From Candidatus Thorarchaeota archaeon (GTDB lineage Archaea > Asgardarchaeota > Thorarchaeia > Thorarchaeales > Thorarchaeaceae): DNA of 5,860 nt. The notes beneath the pieces are model-generated. The model was not told where the DNA came from. It saw only the letters and a program-made list of their open reading frames with translations, and made no database searches. Of this stretch, positions 5,774-5,860 are shown one piece after another; the first letter of the stretch is position 1, and each line of letters begins with the position of its first letter. The translations under genes and the position numbers were made by a program. The stretch covers positions 1 through 5,860 of the forward strand of contig JAHQWZ010000132.1 in the NCBI GenBank assembly GCA_029856425.1. The letters run 5' to 3'.

Positions 5774-5860
5774 CTACCATCTCCGACTCTGACGCTTCTT
5801 GATTCTGTTTTCGGGAGTGCCACTCAGATTTTGTCCATCAACTCTGACGATTGTGCCATC
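5774..5860 (-). CDS. rnp1: RNase P protein component 1 (Rpp29/Pop4 homologue), C-terminal end only
   Basis: The last 28 codons of a gene entering from the right edge end at TAG (5776-5774), one base before the S17 ATG. The visible peptide reads DGTIVRVDGQNLSGTPENRI and then KKRQSRRW. The pattern of a VDG turn, a short hydrophobic stretch, G-x-PE-x-RI-KKR and the chain end matches the C-terminus of archaeal Rnp1. Rnp1 is an Sm-like-fold protein subunit of RNase P, the enzyme that removes the 5' leader from tRNA precursors. Its position just upstream of S17 is standard in archaeal ribosomal clusters. The final six residues (RQSRRW) extend past the usual KKR end. Identity rests on a short peptide plus context, hence moderate confidence. 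Confidence 0.78.
   Translation of the reverse strand, partial: DGTIVRVDGQNLSGTPENRIKKRQSRRW
5781..5784 (-). promoter_or_regulatory. Ribosome binding site of rps17, decides the start
   Basis: GGAG within the last rnp1 codons lies 8 nt before the ATG at 5772. It supports the internal start over the GTG at 5823. Confidence 0.65.

Noticed and set aside
1..5860. Mobile elements, CRISPR repeats, tRNA genes, or a defence system.
   Set aside because: The whole window is filled by conserved ribosomal and RNase P genes on one strand, and no unexplained stretch longer than 17 nt remains.

Overview
The window is a segment of an archaeal chromosome carrying the S10/spc-type ribosomal protein cluster. 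Every supported gene lies on the minus strand, so transcription runs from the right edge to the left edge. The archaeal assignment rests on four points: proteins absent from bacteria (eL19, eL32, eS4); the archaeal gene order, with S4e between L24 and L5 and with L32e-L19e between L6 and L18; a 56-residue four-cysteine S14; and an RNase P protein gene (Rpp29/Rnp1) directly upstream of S17. Strong GGAGG/GAGGTG Shine-Dalgarno sites precede nearly every gene. I cannot fix the lineage by eye. The long lysine-rich extensions on L18 and L32e suggest a lineage with enlarged ribosomal proteins (Asgard-like is one weakly supported option), and a helix-hairpin-helix N-terminus on L32e is also known from haloarchaea.

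Layout in transcription order, right to left: rnp1 3' end (5860-5774), rps17 (5772-5413), rpl14 (5409-4987, TTG start), rpl24 (4976-4590), rps4e (4589-3837), rpl5 (3840-3244, GTG start), rps14 (3232-3062), rps8 (3044-2652), rpl6 (2636-2076), rpl32e (2062-1241), rpl19e (1238-786), rpl18 (786-22), and the first two or three codons of what should be rps5 (8 or 11 to 1). Gaps run from overlaps of 1-4 nt to 17 nt. No non-coding stretch is long enough to hold a promoter or terminator, so this is the interior of one polycistronic operon with probable translational coupling.

The products work together in building the ribosome. S17, S4e, S14, S8 and S5 belong to the small subunit; L14, L24, L5, L6, L32e, L19e and L18 belong to the large subunit. 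L5 and L18 both bind 5S rRNA at the central protuberance. Rnp1 is a protein subunit of RNase P, which matures tRNA 5' ends, so its gene ties tRNA processing to ribosome synthesis.

I see no undescribed system here; this is conserved core housekeeping DNA. The points worth a second look are the domain fusion in L32e, the polylysine tail of L18, the similar composition of those two extensions, and several start-site decisions (TTG for L14, internal ATG for S17 and S8) where the longest open frame is not the best gene model.
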